From Ephemerocybe angulata (taxonomy: Eukaryota > Basidiomycota > Agaricomycetes > Agaricales > Psathyrellaceae), in assembly GCA_013368325.1 (NCBI GenBank), contig JAACJK010000163.1, positions 3,100,001-3,164,000 on the forward strand: DNA of 64,000 nucleotides. Direction: 5' to 3'. Below the pieces are notes generated by a model. That model saw nothing but the letters and a program-made list of their open reading frames with translations, did not search any database and was not told where the DNA came from. A program made the position numbers and the translations under genes. Each line of letters begins with the position of its first letter. The first letter of the stretch is position 1. Below, piece after piece: positions 12,817-23,912 of the stretch.

Positions 12817-14650
12817 ATGGCTTCGACCTCCACACTCCAACCCCCATTCGCGCACGCCGGCCGTGCACGTACCCCATCTCCCGGTCCCGGCCCCTCACAA
12901 GGCCCAATGTACACCCTCCAACCCCCTCCCATCCACGGCGGACGCCGCACGCGCACCCCCTCACCCGGTCCCAGCGCCCTCCCAGCGTGGATCGCCACCC
13001 TCCAACCCCCAACCCCCATCCACGCGGAGCACCCCAGCCGCACTCCCTCCCCCGGCCCAAACGCCCTCCTCACCCCCGAGCCCGCCTTCGCCCCCGCCCC
13101 CGCCCCGGGCCCGGTCCACGGCGCACATGTCCCCACATTCGCCGTGCCCGCATCCACAGCCATCCCCCCCGCAGCAACCAGAACCCGGGGCAGAGGCACC
13201 TCGCCCTCAGGGGGGTCAGGGATCCCCACTAGTACATTCAGGTTCAGGACACGCTTCAGCGAGAAGGATCGCAAATACAAGGTCGCGAAGCCCAAGGGTG
13301 CCCGCGGGCGCGAGGGAGCCCCCGCCGGGGGTCCGTCGCTAACAGGAGGGGAGAAGCAGAAAAGCAGGCCGGGCACAGGTGACTCGGCGAACAAGAGTCG
13401 CGGGTTCGCTGGTGCCCCGCGCGACGAAGACGCGTATATCTTGTGAGTGCAACACAACACGTTTGCAGAGTCGAGGGGTTGCTAACCATACGTGCAGGGT
13501 CATGGGACCGAGTGGATCTGGAAAGACTTCGGTAAGTTATTGACTTGAACGTGAAACTCACCGTTTTCTCATGGGAGCTTTTGTTGCGATGTGTAGTTCA
13601 TTAATCTTGCAAGCGACTCGCAGCTCCCCGTGAGCTCCGGCCTGAAGGCGTGCACGACAGACGTGGCGCTCAGCGAGCCCTTTGTTGTAGATGGGCAGCG
13701 CGTAAGACTCGTCGACACACCAGGGTTCGATGATACAGCAAAGAGCGACGGGGATGTGCTCGCCATCATCGCAGAGTTTCTCGCGAAGCAGTACGTCAGC
13801 CCTACCTTGCTCACCAGGACAGAATGTATTAATTGAGAGCAGTTCTAGCAGGGGCCGACGGATACATAGTATCCTTTACTTCCACCGGATATCGGACGTG
13901 CGGATGGGAGCGGTAAGCAAGAAGAACTTTGTCATGTTCCAGAAGATGGTAGGCGCGCACGCCTATCCGAACGTCGTGGTCGTCACCACGCGGTGGAACG
14001 AGGTCAACACGCTCACAGCAGAGAGCAGAGAGGCCGAGCTCCGAACCAAGACATCTTTCTTCCAGCCGCTCGTCGAGGCGGGCGCGCCGATGATGCGCTA
14101 CGCCCGCACGCCAGACTGCACACAGCGGATCACAAGACAGGCGCTGAGCTGTGCACCGGTGGAGCTGAGCATCCAGCGGCAGATGGTCGTCGAGCGAAGA
14201 AGCGTCGCAGAGACAGACGCCGGGATGAAGCTGCAACTCGACAAGATGGAGAGCATCGAAAAGTGCAAGGACGAGCTCCGGGACCTCGTGCGGGATCTGG
14301 AGGCGCTGCGGGACGTGAACGACATGGACGGGCTGAAGGAGCTGGAGGGCAGCATCCGGGATATGCGGGACAAGGTGCGGGACCTGCAGGAGGAGAATCA
14401 GAGATTGATGTCGAGACAGAACTCGGAGACGTGGGAGATGATTGGGGATGTCGACGAGTCGCTGCTGGCTGAGCCGGCGCCGGTGTCCGACGACTCGTCC
14501 GACGACGAGGACCCGCCGATGATAGGCGGGCTGCCGCTGGACGAGTTTGTGTACGGGCCTGGGGGCGGGGTGCTCTGGGGCTCGTGGGTGCTGGGACTGC
14601 ATTATGCCGTACTTTCTAGTTTTTTCGGGCTTGTTCATGGACATCAGTGA
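12817..14650 (+). CDS. AIG1/GIMAP-like GTPase with proline-rich N-terminus
   Basis: The first exon encodes about 200 disordered residues with a threefold repeat built around TLQPP and RTPSPGP. Then comes a G domain split by introns: P-loop VMGPSGSGKTS (exon 13501-13534), switch/G3 LVDTPGFDDT, the YFHRISDVRMGAVSKKNF segment and VVVTTRWNE, the position of the G4 motif in this family. A coiled coil follows (KDELRDLVRDLEALRDV), then an acidic patch and a hydrophobic end (VLWGSWVLGLHYAVLSSFF) that could touch a membrane. Introns: about 13443-13498, 13535-13597 and 13791-13849. Related GTPases lie at 54028-62020, but this copy differs by its long N-terminal extension. Biological role in fungi is unknown; GIMAP/AIG1 proteins in plants and animals take part in defence and organelle membranes. 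Confidence 0.8.
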
Positions 14651-14687
14651 CAGTAGCGGAACTATGCCAATTATGATGCGATCAATG

Positions 14688-14717
14688 CACGTGATGCCAC
14701 GTCTCAGTGACACGTCA
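14688..14717 (+). promoter_or_regulatory. Cluster of three ACGT-core elements upstream of BiP
   Basis: Within 30 bp lie CACGTG (14688), CCACGTC (14697) and TGACACGTCA (14708). ACGT cores are the contact site of bZIP factors, and TGACGTG-like words are the known Hac1/XBP1 unfolded-protein-response element. Position 60-90 bp before a BiP start codon fits. A TATA-like GATAAAAG follows at 14736. Confidence 0.5.
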
Positions 14718-14779
14718 ATCGGAGTGGCGCTCGTGGATAAAAGGCCACCGCCGCCATTCACTCTTCGCAAACGACCATC

Positions 14780-15583
14780 ATGGCGGGTCTCACTCAGCGC
14801 CAGTCGCGAAACGTCTTCTCTTCACTAGTTCTTCTTATTTTCGGTCTCCTCGCCCTCCTTTCCTTCACGAACAACGTCCAGGCTGAGGAAGTCCATCCCG
14901 AGTATGGAACTGTTATTGGTATTGGTATGTCGCGATTCCTAGTCGGTCCTAGTGCATCTGCTAATGAGCCTTTGTAGATTTGGGAACAACGTACGCAGTT
15001 TCTTGCACATGTATAGTTCCACACTAACCGCCTTGCGCCGGTCTCTAGATATTCTTGCGTTGGGTAAGTTACATCCCACCTTGGTGTGCGACACGTATGC
15101 TAATTGGTTTGCAGTGTCACCCGAGGCGGTGTCGTAGAAATTATCGCCAACGACCAGGGTCACCGTATCACTCCTTCATGGGTCTCTTTCACTGATGATG
15201 AGCGTCTGTGAGTATCCCAGCTCATTCGAGATTACGCGGCGGCTTACACGTATGCACAGTGTTGGTGACGCCGCCAAGAACGCCTTCCACTCCAACCCCG
15301 AAAACACCGTCTTCGACGCCAAGCGTCTTATCGGTCGCAAGATGGACGACGCTGACATCCAGCGCGATATCAAGCACTGGCCCTTCAAGGTCCGCGAGAA
15401 AGGTGGAAAGCCTGTCATCACTGTCAAGCACAAGGGCGAAATGAAGGACTTCGTGAGTAGCGCTTTACGCCTTCCCGCCGTTTCCTATCTAACTGCCTCT
15501 CCAGACTCCCGAAGAGATTTCCGCCATGATCCTTGGCAAGATGAAGGAGACCGCTGAGGCCTACCTTGGCCACAAGGTCACCC

Positions 15584-15618
<35 letters not shown>

Positions 15619-16238
15619 GCTCAGCGCCAGGCCACCAAGGATGCCGGTACCATCGCCGGTCTCCATGTCCTCCGTATCATCAACGAGCCCACCGCTGCCG
15701 CCATCGCCTACGGTCTCAACAAGAAGGGCGGTGAGTCCCAGATCATCGTCTACGATCTCGGAGGAGGAACTTTCGATGTCTCCCTTCTCTCCATCGACGA
15801 CGGTGTCTTCGAGGTCTTGGCCACCGCTGGTGACACCCATCTCGGCGGTGAGGATTTCGATAACCGTGTCATCGAGTACCTCGTCAAGCAGTACAAGAAG
15901 AAGACCGGCACCGACGTCTCGAAGAACCTCCGTGCTCTCGGCAAGCTCAAGCGTGAAGTTGAGAAGGCCAAGCGCACTCTCTCCAGCCAACAGAGCGTCC
16001 GCATCGAAATCGAATCCTTCGAGGACGGTAACGACTTCTCGGAGACCCTTACTCGCGCCAAGTTCGAGGAGCTCAACATCGACCTCTTCCGCAAGACCTT
16101 GAAGCCCGTCGAGCAGGTGTTGAAGGATGCCAACGTCAAGAAGGAGGATGTCAACGAGATCGTTCTTGTCGGTGGTTCTACCCGTATCCCCAAGGTCCAG
16201 CAGCTCCTCAAGGAGTACTTCAACGGCAAGGAGCCCTC

Positions 16239-16274
<36 letters not shown>

Positions 16275-17055
16275 TGCTGCCGTCCAGGGTGGTATCCTCT
16301 CTGGAGCTGAGGGAACCGCTGATGTCGTCCTCGTCGATGTCTGCCCCCTCACCCTCGGTATCGAGACCACCGGTGGTGTCTTCACCAAGCTCATCCCCCG
16401 TAACACCGTCATCCCCACCAGGAAGAGCCAGATCTTCTCCACCGCCGCCGACAACCAGCCTACCGTCCTTATCCAGGTCTTCGAGGGTGAACGTTCGCTC
16501 ACCAAGGACAACAACCATCTCGGCAAGTTCGAGCTTTCCAGCATCCCCCCTGCGCCCCGTGGTGTTCCTCAGATCGAGGTCACCTTCGAGATTGATGCCA
16601 ACGGTATCATGAAGGTCTCCGCCGCTGACAAGGGAACTGGCAAGTCCGAGTCGATCACCATCACCAACGAGAAGGGCCGTCTCAGCCAGGAGGACATTGA
16701 CCGCATGGTCGCCGACGCCGAGAAGTTCGCTTCCGAGGACGAGGCCCAGCGCAAGCGTATCGAGGCTCTCAACTCCCTTTCCTCCTTCGTCTACGGGCTC
16801 AAGTCGCAGCTCGGCGACCAGGAGGGACTCGGTGGCAAGATCTCTGACGAGGACAAGAAGGTCATTCTCGCCGCGGTCAAGGACACCACGGACTGGATCG
16901 AGGAGAACGGCTCGAGTGCGAGCACGGAGGATTTGGAGGAGAAGCTTGCGGAGGTGCAGGGCGTTGTTAACCCCATCACTACCAAGCTGTACTCGGGAGG
17001 TGCTGGAGGCGCCAAGTCGGATGAGGACCTCGGTCATGATCATGACGAGTTGTAA
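14780..17055 (+). CDS. KAR2: ER-lumenal Hsp70 chaperone BiP/Kar2
   Basis: The protein starts with a signal sequence (hydrophobic [20 protein letters not shown], residues about 14-33). The nucleotide-binding domain follows: IDLGTTYSCVGV assembled over three tiny exons, [27 protein letters not shown] and [13 protein letters not shown]. Then come the interdomain segment [15 protein letters not shown] and the substrate-binding domain. The C-terminus is HDEL, the ER-retrieval signal. Together these define the ER Hsp70 that drives translocation, folding, ERAD and Ire1 control. Five introns sit near the 5' end (14929-14977, 14993-15048, 15064-15113, 15209-15259, 15453-15504), while the last exon of about 1.55 kb is intron-free. 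Codon use is strongly biased to C-ending codons, as expected for a highly expressed gene. The promoter lies in the 129 bp after the GTPase gene. Confidence 0.97.
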
Positions 17056-17455
17056 TTTATATTCTTGGATGTGGTAGTTAAAATCGCGTGGGCGCTAGAG
17101 TAGTGCTTAGAGCTTAATATTTACCGATCGCTTGGCATACCCCAACATATGAGACTGAAAGTGCAGCGAAGAATCGCAACGTTTTGGTGTTTGGTGCTCC
17201 TCTGCCGTGGACTACGGGAAGCAGCCGTTGGCAGTGTGTGTACGGTTCGCTGAGATTGTAAAGTCGTTCCAGAACGTTCAACAAGGGATATCTTAGCGCA
17301 GTTTCGAGGGGAGGCTACATAAGTAAGTTCCAAGTGGCATGATCTACCCGTTAGTCATTGGGAAAAGAACGGCGTGGACTGCACACAGACATACAGTGGA
17401 GCAGTCGGACACTACAAGTCATGGACTCGAGAGGACAACTAGAAGAGTATCAGGT
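17056..17455. other. Intergenic, convergent 3' regions
   Basis: Space between the stop of BiP and the stop of F-box-like copy A. No coding signal, repeat or RNA gene was recognised. Confidence 0.5.
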
Positions 17456-19085
17456 CTATTCACGAATGACGAAGTGGCCTACATCTCGGTCGAATTCCAT
17501 GCACCACAATTCCCCTTGAGAAATAAGAACAACTCGGAAAGAAAACCGCGAGTCTGACGTGCTAGGCCTGACGTCGCACACCGCCTCGGCGAATTTTTGG
17601 GCACGCTTTTCTGTGATGAAGTCCATACTAAGCGATCGGAACGCAGGGAGCTCCCTTGCGATTCCCGAAATCAGGTCCGACTGTAGTCACATCGTTAGTC
17701 CCGGTAGCCAAGCTGTAGAATCATGGAGGTCGACGCACTGCGGTGGCCCGTATTGACATATCTGTTGGAGGATTCGGGTTATACAGACAGGGAATCGACA
17801 TCATCTCAAGCTTTTTGCATCGGAGAAGGGACTCGAGGGACTCGGTCCTAGGCGCCCAAACCTTCCTGGAGACGCCGTCCACCCTAAAGACTCGCAAAGA
17901 GTCCTTGTGATGAACGAGGACTTTATGATACAGCTCATGGGCCATGGTGGAGTTTCCTGCGTCTGGGGCTAGGATAGCGTTGCGGATAACGTGAAGCTCC
18001 TCGAGGCCCACATACGAGGTCAGGTATGCAATAGCGGGGGCGGCAATGGGGTACAGCTTGAGCGATCTGAGCTCCACACCTGCCTGGGATAGGCCAGCCC
18101 AGAATGAGGGGTCGCTAACGCTCTTCAAGTCTTCCAGATCGATAGCCATCGTCGTTAGGGCGCCAAGATATGGAATGGCCGATGCCGAGAGGGTGAGACT
18201 GCCCCCACAAATCGACAAGGACTTCAGCGTGGGCGCAAAGGTGTGGCTCGCAGAAAGGATGGTATCCTTGACTATCCAAGCTAGGTCCAGGACCGGTTCA
18301 TCGTCTTTATCTGGCCAATCGGAGCTTGGCTGGAAGTCGGGACCCCCTTGAGGCCCTGGGTCGGATTCTGCGAAAAAAATCGCCAAGGTTTCGAGGCGGG
18401 GAGAGTTGGCGATTGTCCTTCTGATTTCCGTTACCCAGCAGGGAGGGATGTTCTTCAGGTCGAGGGATTGCAGGTTTGCCAGCTGGTGGAAACATAGCGG
18501 CCCTCTACACCTGAATACCCAGTCGTCGTAGAAAATAAGTTCAACTTGGCGTAGCACGGGAAGCTGGGAAAGGGCAAGGATAACCTCTTCGTTTGGTCTG
18601 TGCAGTTGGATGAACAGCCTTTGTACATAGACATATCAGATGGCAAACTCGATACATAGGGGCTGGAGCAAATGGTCCAGCGTATTTAGACTCGTACCTG
18701 ACAGACTCAAGGTTTCTCAGCCCATCGATAGCCAGTTCCAAGAGTGTTCGGCCCCCTCTTTCCATTTTCTCAGCCTGATAAATGAAAGTGATACTAAGCT
18801 TCCTCGTCCACCGACAATTCGGCCCTCCGCTGGCGAAGGACTTCAACTGGTCCGGGGTGAACGGTACGCTGGCATCGATCGTGGTTTGTGAGAACAGTTT
18901 AGGTTCAAACAACCTGCTGAAGGTTTTGCAGACCAAGCGCATCTTGGAGTAGGTATCGCCCAGCCGTGTGTTGTTAGCGATCTAAGCTGAGAATCAGTGG
19001 CGACACCAAGTGTGGTCCAGCGCTAAGTGAGTCGTACCGCTTCTACGATGAGGTTGAGGATCTCCTCTGGGAGAACGTCGAGCAT
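17456..19085 (-). CDS. F-box-like / leucine-rich protein, tandem copy A
   Basis: Starting from MLDVLPEEILNLIVEA, a typical F-box-like opening, the protein continues IANNTRLGDTYSKMRLVCKT and then degenerate leucine-rich repeats (LQSLDLKNIPPCWV, LKSLSICGG, LRSLKLYPI). The last exon encodes FDRDVGHFVIRE and the TAG at 17456. Four exons are readable; introns are near 19036-18982, about 18640-18590 and 17750-17697. F-box proteins recruit substrates to SCF ubiquitin ligases, and agaricomycetes carry large families with variable repeats. The same gene is repeated at 19617-21982. Relative to copy B the 5' end carries an 11 bp duplication that shifts a longer upstream frame, so the ATG at 19085 is the likely start here. 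Confidence 0.7.
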
Positions 19086-19616
19086 ATTGGGACTTGATTG
19101 GGACCCATACTGGTTCCCTCCCCCAGGTTGGCGACGGTTACGCCACTCTCCATCGATTCCCGGATCACAGTCTGGGCGCTTGTTTGATCACCGCCCCGTC
19201 GTGGGCGGTCTCCTGCCGCGGTTCCGGGGAGCCTTGCTTCCATGGCGGTGAGACACCCGACATTGGAAGATAAAGAAATCAAAAACACTATACCCAAGGC
19301 TCTCCCCACACCCGTCAATATTTCCCATTCCAACACCATTTGCCGTGGAAGGAAGTCTCATTTGGCCGAAGAGGGGGGTGAAGATGCAGTGAATAAATAA
19401 CAGGCAAGTGGTAATACAATCCGCGAGGGAATAAGCAACGAGGCTGCATAGAACGGAGGGAAATCGAAAGGGAGCACAAGAGTAGGGTAATATGTTGTAT
19501 TAGGCGATTATAAGGACGATCGCATGGATGTACTCGAGGATGAAATTCAAAAGTTAAGTTTCGAAGGTTTGGTCAAAATCCGAGATGTCCAACTTATAGA
19601 CACTTGAGGCCAAGTA

Positions 19617-21982
19617 TCAAGTCAGTGAAATGACAAAGTGGCCTACGTCTCGGTCGAATTCCAGGCTCCATATCTCTCTTTGGGAAGTTATGATTTCGAT
19701 GGAAAATTGCAAGGCTGAGGTGCTAGGCTTGATGTCGCGTACAGCATCGATGAACCCATGGACATCCTCTTCCGTGGCCTCAAAATCTAGAGAAAGCTCT
19801 TGGAAGAACTGGAGTTCCCTAGAAATCGCCGTAACGAGATCTGACTGTATTTTACAGTATGAGTTATGGCCATCAAGTTGTAGAATCATAGCCGTCGACG
19901 CACCGCGGTAGGGCATGAGATGTCCGTCGTGTCGGAGCTATGTAAAATGGGGACCTTCAATTCCTGCAGCTTTTTGCATTGGAGAATGGACTCGAAAAAC
20001 TCGGTCCTAAACGCCCAAACCTCACTCGAGACTCCATCCGCCCTAATGACTTTCAAGGTGTCCTTGTGGTGAGGGACGACCTTATGATAGACTTCATGGG
20101 CCATATCGCTGGGACCTGTGTCTGGGACGTCCGCATCGCGAAAAACGTCGAGTTTCTCAAGCCCCACGTACGAGGTGAGGTATGCGACAATGGGTGCGGT
20201 GACTCTTTCGGCCAAGTCCAACGATTTGAGCTTCACCTCTGCCTGAGATAGGCCAACCCAAAACGTGGGGTCCATCACGCTCGTCCCCTCCAGATTGATA
20301 ACCAGCTCCGTTAGAGCGCTAAGGTAGGGAATGGCCGATGTTGAGAGGGTGGGAGGGCACCCCAAAATCGACAAGGAGTTCAGCGTGGGCGTGAATGCGG
20401 GAGCGGAAAGGACATCCTTGACCATCCAAGCTATGTCCAGGGCCGGTTCATCGTCTTTATCTGGCCAATCCGAGGTTGGATGGAACTCGATACCCCCGCG
20501 AAATCCTTGGAGGAATTCTGCGAAAAGAAGGTCCAAGGTTTCGAGGCAGGGAGAGTTGGCTATTGTCCTTCTTATTTCCGTTACCCAACAGGGAGGGATG
20601 TTCTTCAACTCGAGGGATCGTAGATTTGCCAGATGGTGGAAACGTGGCGGTCCCCTAAACCTGAAGTCCGAATCCCCGCTGTCGTCGAAATCAAGTTCAA
20701 CTTGGCGCAGCCCGGGAAGCTGGGAAAGGGCACGGATAACGTCTTCGTTCGGTCTGTGTGGTTGAACAAATAGTCTTCGTGGATATGTCAGTTAGCAAGC
20801 TCGATATAGAGAGGCGGGAACAATGCTGGTCCAGGGAGATTTAGGTCGTACCTGACAGACTCGAGGTTTCTCAGCCCAGTGATAGCCAGTTCCAAGAGAC
20901 TTCGACCCTCTCCTTCCGTTTTCTCTGCCCGATCAATGAATTGTATATTAAGCTTCCTCGTCCATCGAGCATTCGGTCCTTTGCTGGCGAAGGACCTCAG
21001 CTGGTCCGGGGTAAACGATTCGATGGCATTGATCGTTGTATCTGTGAATAGTACTCGTTCAAAAAGGCTGCTAAAAGTCTTGCAGACCAAGCACATCTCT
21101 GAGCAGGTATCGTCTTGCCACGGTGTGTTGTGAGAGATGCCTGCTACCGTAAGGTAGTGGGTCTTAGGGCGCCCTATTTGAGATTTTGGCGTGGATCTGG
21201 GGAAATCTTGCCCATCAGATCCCGGTCTTTAATCTAATCTCCGATGGGCTTGCCTGACTCTCTGGCCCCTTGCTGCGAGTCGTGATATCCAACTCTGACT
21301 CGTTACACCTCGGTTTTAGTTCCAAAGTGAGTACATGGGCTGTGCTGAGGTCCTGAGGCTATGAGAGGCTATGCACCCAGCATCCTGAAGATGTACACCT
21401 TGTACGCATCCTGAAGATGTACACCTTGTACGCATCCTGAAGATGTACACTTGTACGCATCCTGAAGATGTACACCTTGTGCGCATTCTGAAGATGCACA
21501 TGGGCCGTGCTGAGGCCCTGAGCTACGCACCCAGCATCCTGAACTTGCACACCTTGTGCCGAAGGCCAATATCCCCCCAGGATTGCCCTAGCTACTAGAT
21601 GGCTGTAGTAGCGAGCGGTTATGGCCCGGGGCATGTACTAGCAGCTTCGACCCGTTACCCTGGCGGATTTTTCCCACTGGAGTTTTGAATGCATCCAGCT
21701 CCGACGGCCTTACATTTAAATTACCCGTTGTTTACGCACACCGCAATTTTACATACCCTTATCTGCGCTCTAAACTGGACTCCAGTATTACAAAAAGGTG
21801 TCAGTAACAGGGTTTAACATTTAAGGTCAGGTAGCAGGTTGTGCCGCTGGTCGGCCTTACAGATGTTATCTAAGGAGTGTCAGTGGCACACCAAGTGTGG
21901 CCTAGCACTAAGTGAGTCGTACCGCTTCTACGATGAGGTTGAGGATCTCCTCTGGGAGGATGTCGAGTATATTGGGTTCCAT
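19617..21982 (-). CDS. F-box-like / leucine-rich protein, tandem copy B (first intron enlarged)
   Basis: Copy B has the same order as copy A. The first exon reads MEPNILDILPEEILNLIVEA (ATG at 21982; the ATG used by copy A is ATA here). Later exons contain SEMCLVCKTFSSLFERVLF, leucine-rich segments (LKSLDLAERV) and the last exon FDRDVGHFVISLT. The first intron, about 55 nt in copy A, is about 770-790 nt here and contains a minisatellite. The acceptor matching copy A is lost; a different one (CCCTAAG near 21163) would keep the frame with eight extra residues. The gene may therefore still work, be spliced poorly, or start within the second exon. Function is presumed to be SCF substrate recognition. 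Confidence 0.55.
21331..21559. repeat. 26 bp minisatellite inside the first intron of copy B
   Basis: The unit GCATCCTGAAGATGTACACC plus TTGTAC repeats from 21380, 21406, 21432, 21457 (one base shorter) and partly from 21483, with a diverged unit at 21534. It is bracketed by two copies of a roughly 50 bp sequence (ACATGGGC-GTGCTGAGG...CACCCAGCATCCTGAA) at 21333-21390 and 21498-21542, so the array sits within a larger imperfect direct repeat. It is absent from copy A. Confidence 0.85.
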
Positions 21983-22687
21983 ACTGGCTCCCTCCGCCAG
22001 GTTAGTGACGGTGGTGGGCTTGGAGTGGGATGTAGTGAAGACCAAGGGAGATACGCCACTCTCCATCGATTTTCGGATCACAGTCTGGGCGCCTATATGA
22101 TTCAGATCAAGGCCCGTGGTGGTCAGTCTCGCCTACGCGGTTCCATGGGGCTTTCCTTTCATGCAGCCCAAGCGGTGAGATCCAAACAGAAGGGTTTCTT
22201 CCGGCTGCAGCCTGGATTGCCTGTCTCTCTGCCTTGTGCGTCAAAAACACTACAGCCACTCACGAATATGCTCACGTCGCTCAACATTTCCGATATACTG
22301 TTTACCGAGCCAAAAGCAAGTCCCATCGAATCGAAGAGGGGGGTGAAGATGCGGGGAATAAATAACAGACAAGTGGTAATACAGTCCGCGAGGGAATACA
22401 CAACGAGGCTACATAGAATGTGAGGAAAGCAGACGAGTAGTAGGGATACTAGGGAACCGAAAGAGAGCGCGAGAGTTGGGTAATATATGGTACAAGGCGA
22501 TTATAAGGGGGTTGAGGGGAGGATTAAAACGTGGCCGAAGCATAGTAATCACCTAAAATGTGCAGGGGACCAAAGTAAAAGGCGCAGAAAGATGGGGATG
22601 GATCGGGTATTAGGTAAAGGCAGGGAGGGTAAAGGCCCAGGGAGAGTGTGAAGAGTCCGGGCGGATCATGTCCATTCATACAATCGT

Positions 22688-23720
22688 TCACCGTGACGAG
22701 ACCTCGTCTTCGTCGTCGGAATAGGGGATTACGGGGATGGCGCGGTACGGGGGCGCGCGCAGACGCTGGCGTTGGTACATGAGCATGCTGCTGTTGCTCG
22801 GGGGCGAAGATCCTTCCGAGCCCGAGCTGTCGTCCGAGTCGATGGGCGGCGGGGGCACGACGAGGATGAGGCGGAATGCGTCTTTGCCATTGAGGTAAAA
22901 TCGGTAGAGACGCTTCTCGCGGATGAAGCCGAGGGATTCATAGAGCGACAGCGCAGCGTAGTTGTCGAATTCGGTCTCGAGCATGATCTGCGGATGACGT
23001 ATGCCAATTGAGTTGGGTGGGGCGTTGAGTTACGGACAATAGATAGGAAATGAGACATGGACGCGTACCTCGCTGACGCCGCCTTGTTTCATGGCTTCGA
23101 TGGACTGCCGCACGAGAGAGCTAGCTATAATGCAAAAAGAAAGCGTGATATGGGGTTTGGACGCGGTACGAAAGGGAGAAAGAAAAGAGAAAGGAAGATG
23201 GAAACAGAGACCGCACGAGAGGTGGGTAGCCCGTCCAAGAGAGAGATTCAAGCATCATCAATCTACAAGACACTCTGTAAAAGCGGAAGAAGGGCGTCGG
23301 GGGTGGGACTGACCTATACCGCGTTTCCTGTGCCTCTTATCGACGCTCAGCATGGCTATGTAGCCCCTGTTCGATATGGACTTGTGCGCGCTCTGCTTAC
23401 ATACGATCGCGCCTACCGGGACCGTTGCGTTGGCGTCTGGGTATGCCTGTCGATGATTTCAGAGTTGAGCTGGCTGGGGTGACTCGCTGTCGCGGGGTGC
23501 ACGTACGAGGAAGGACAGGTGTGGCCTGGCGGCGGGAAAAGAGGCGCTCATCAGTGTCACACGACCATTAACGACGCGGAATAACGCACCATTCATGCAG
23601 AAAGTAGCGGAACGTGTAGATAACGTATGGCTCGCTCAGTTCGCTCTGGACGAGGGCCATGACATGGGGCAAATCGGACTCTCCATTGTATTGACGGTAC
23701 ACTATATTGCTGTCGCCCAT
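22688..23720 (-). CDS. NAA30: NatC catalytic subunit Naa30 (Mak3), N-terminal acetyltransferase
   Basis: This is a GNAT-fold acetyltransferase that acetylates nascent proteins starting Met-Leu/Ile/Phe/Trp. Joined exons read [75 protein letters not shown] (the RxxGxA acetyl-CoA loop) and [20 protein letters not shown], all signatures of Naa30. The start is ATG 23720 ([10 protein letters not shown]). Introns separate these blocks, for example 23508-23453 and 23315-23140. A C-terminal extension of about 50 residues is rich in Ser, Asp and Pro and is not part of the catalytic fold. The protein is cytosolic and ribosome-associated with Naa35 and Naa38, which are not in this window. Confidence 0.93.
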
Positions 23721-23912
23721 TCTTCACAAGTTCAGAGATGATGGCTGTCGAGAGGAAAGCCTGGATAGCCCAGGGTACGCGTGACAACGCCCCTCTTACA
23801 CACCCTGTGACATCCGCGTGACCAAGTCACGCCTTCTCCTCGTTCCCCTGTTCGCCTCTCGCGTTCTGCTGCACCCTGCTTTAGAGCCCGAAATGAAATC
23901 GATTAAAGTTAT

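Larger units (their letters stand above)
17456..22510. repeat. Tandem segmental duplication of an F-box-like gene with its 5' flank
   Basis: Unit 1 is about 17456-19540 and unit 2 about 19617-22510. Similarity covers the coding exons (for example PPCWVTEIRRTIANSP in both), the introns, the first-exon region (19020-19090 versus 21895-21985) and several hundred bases upstream of the start (19330-19520 versus 22330-22510, both with GCGATTATAAGG). Unit 2 is longer because of extra sequence in its first intron. Confidence 0.75.

Noticed and set aside
13829..14770. Minus-strand frame of 313 codons opposite the GTPase
   Set aside because: Mirror of a GC-rich coding exon; its product is low complexity and shows no domain.
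15424..17043. Minus-strand open frame of 539 codons opposite BiP
   Set aside because: It is the well-known antisense frame that appears against strongly codon-biased Hsp70 genes; no introns, no start context and no independent family.
21839..22423. Plus-strand frame of 194 codons
   Set aside because: Lies opposite the first exon and 5' flank of F-box-like copy B; the matching region of copy A has stops in this frame.
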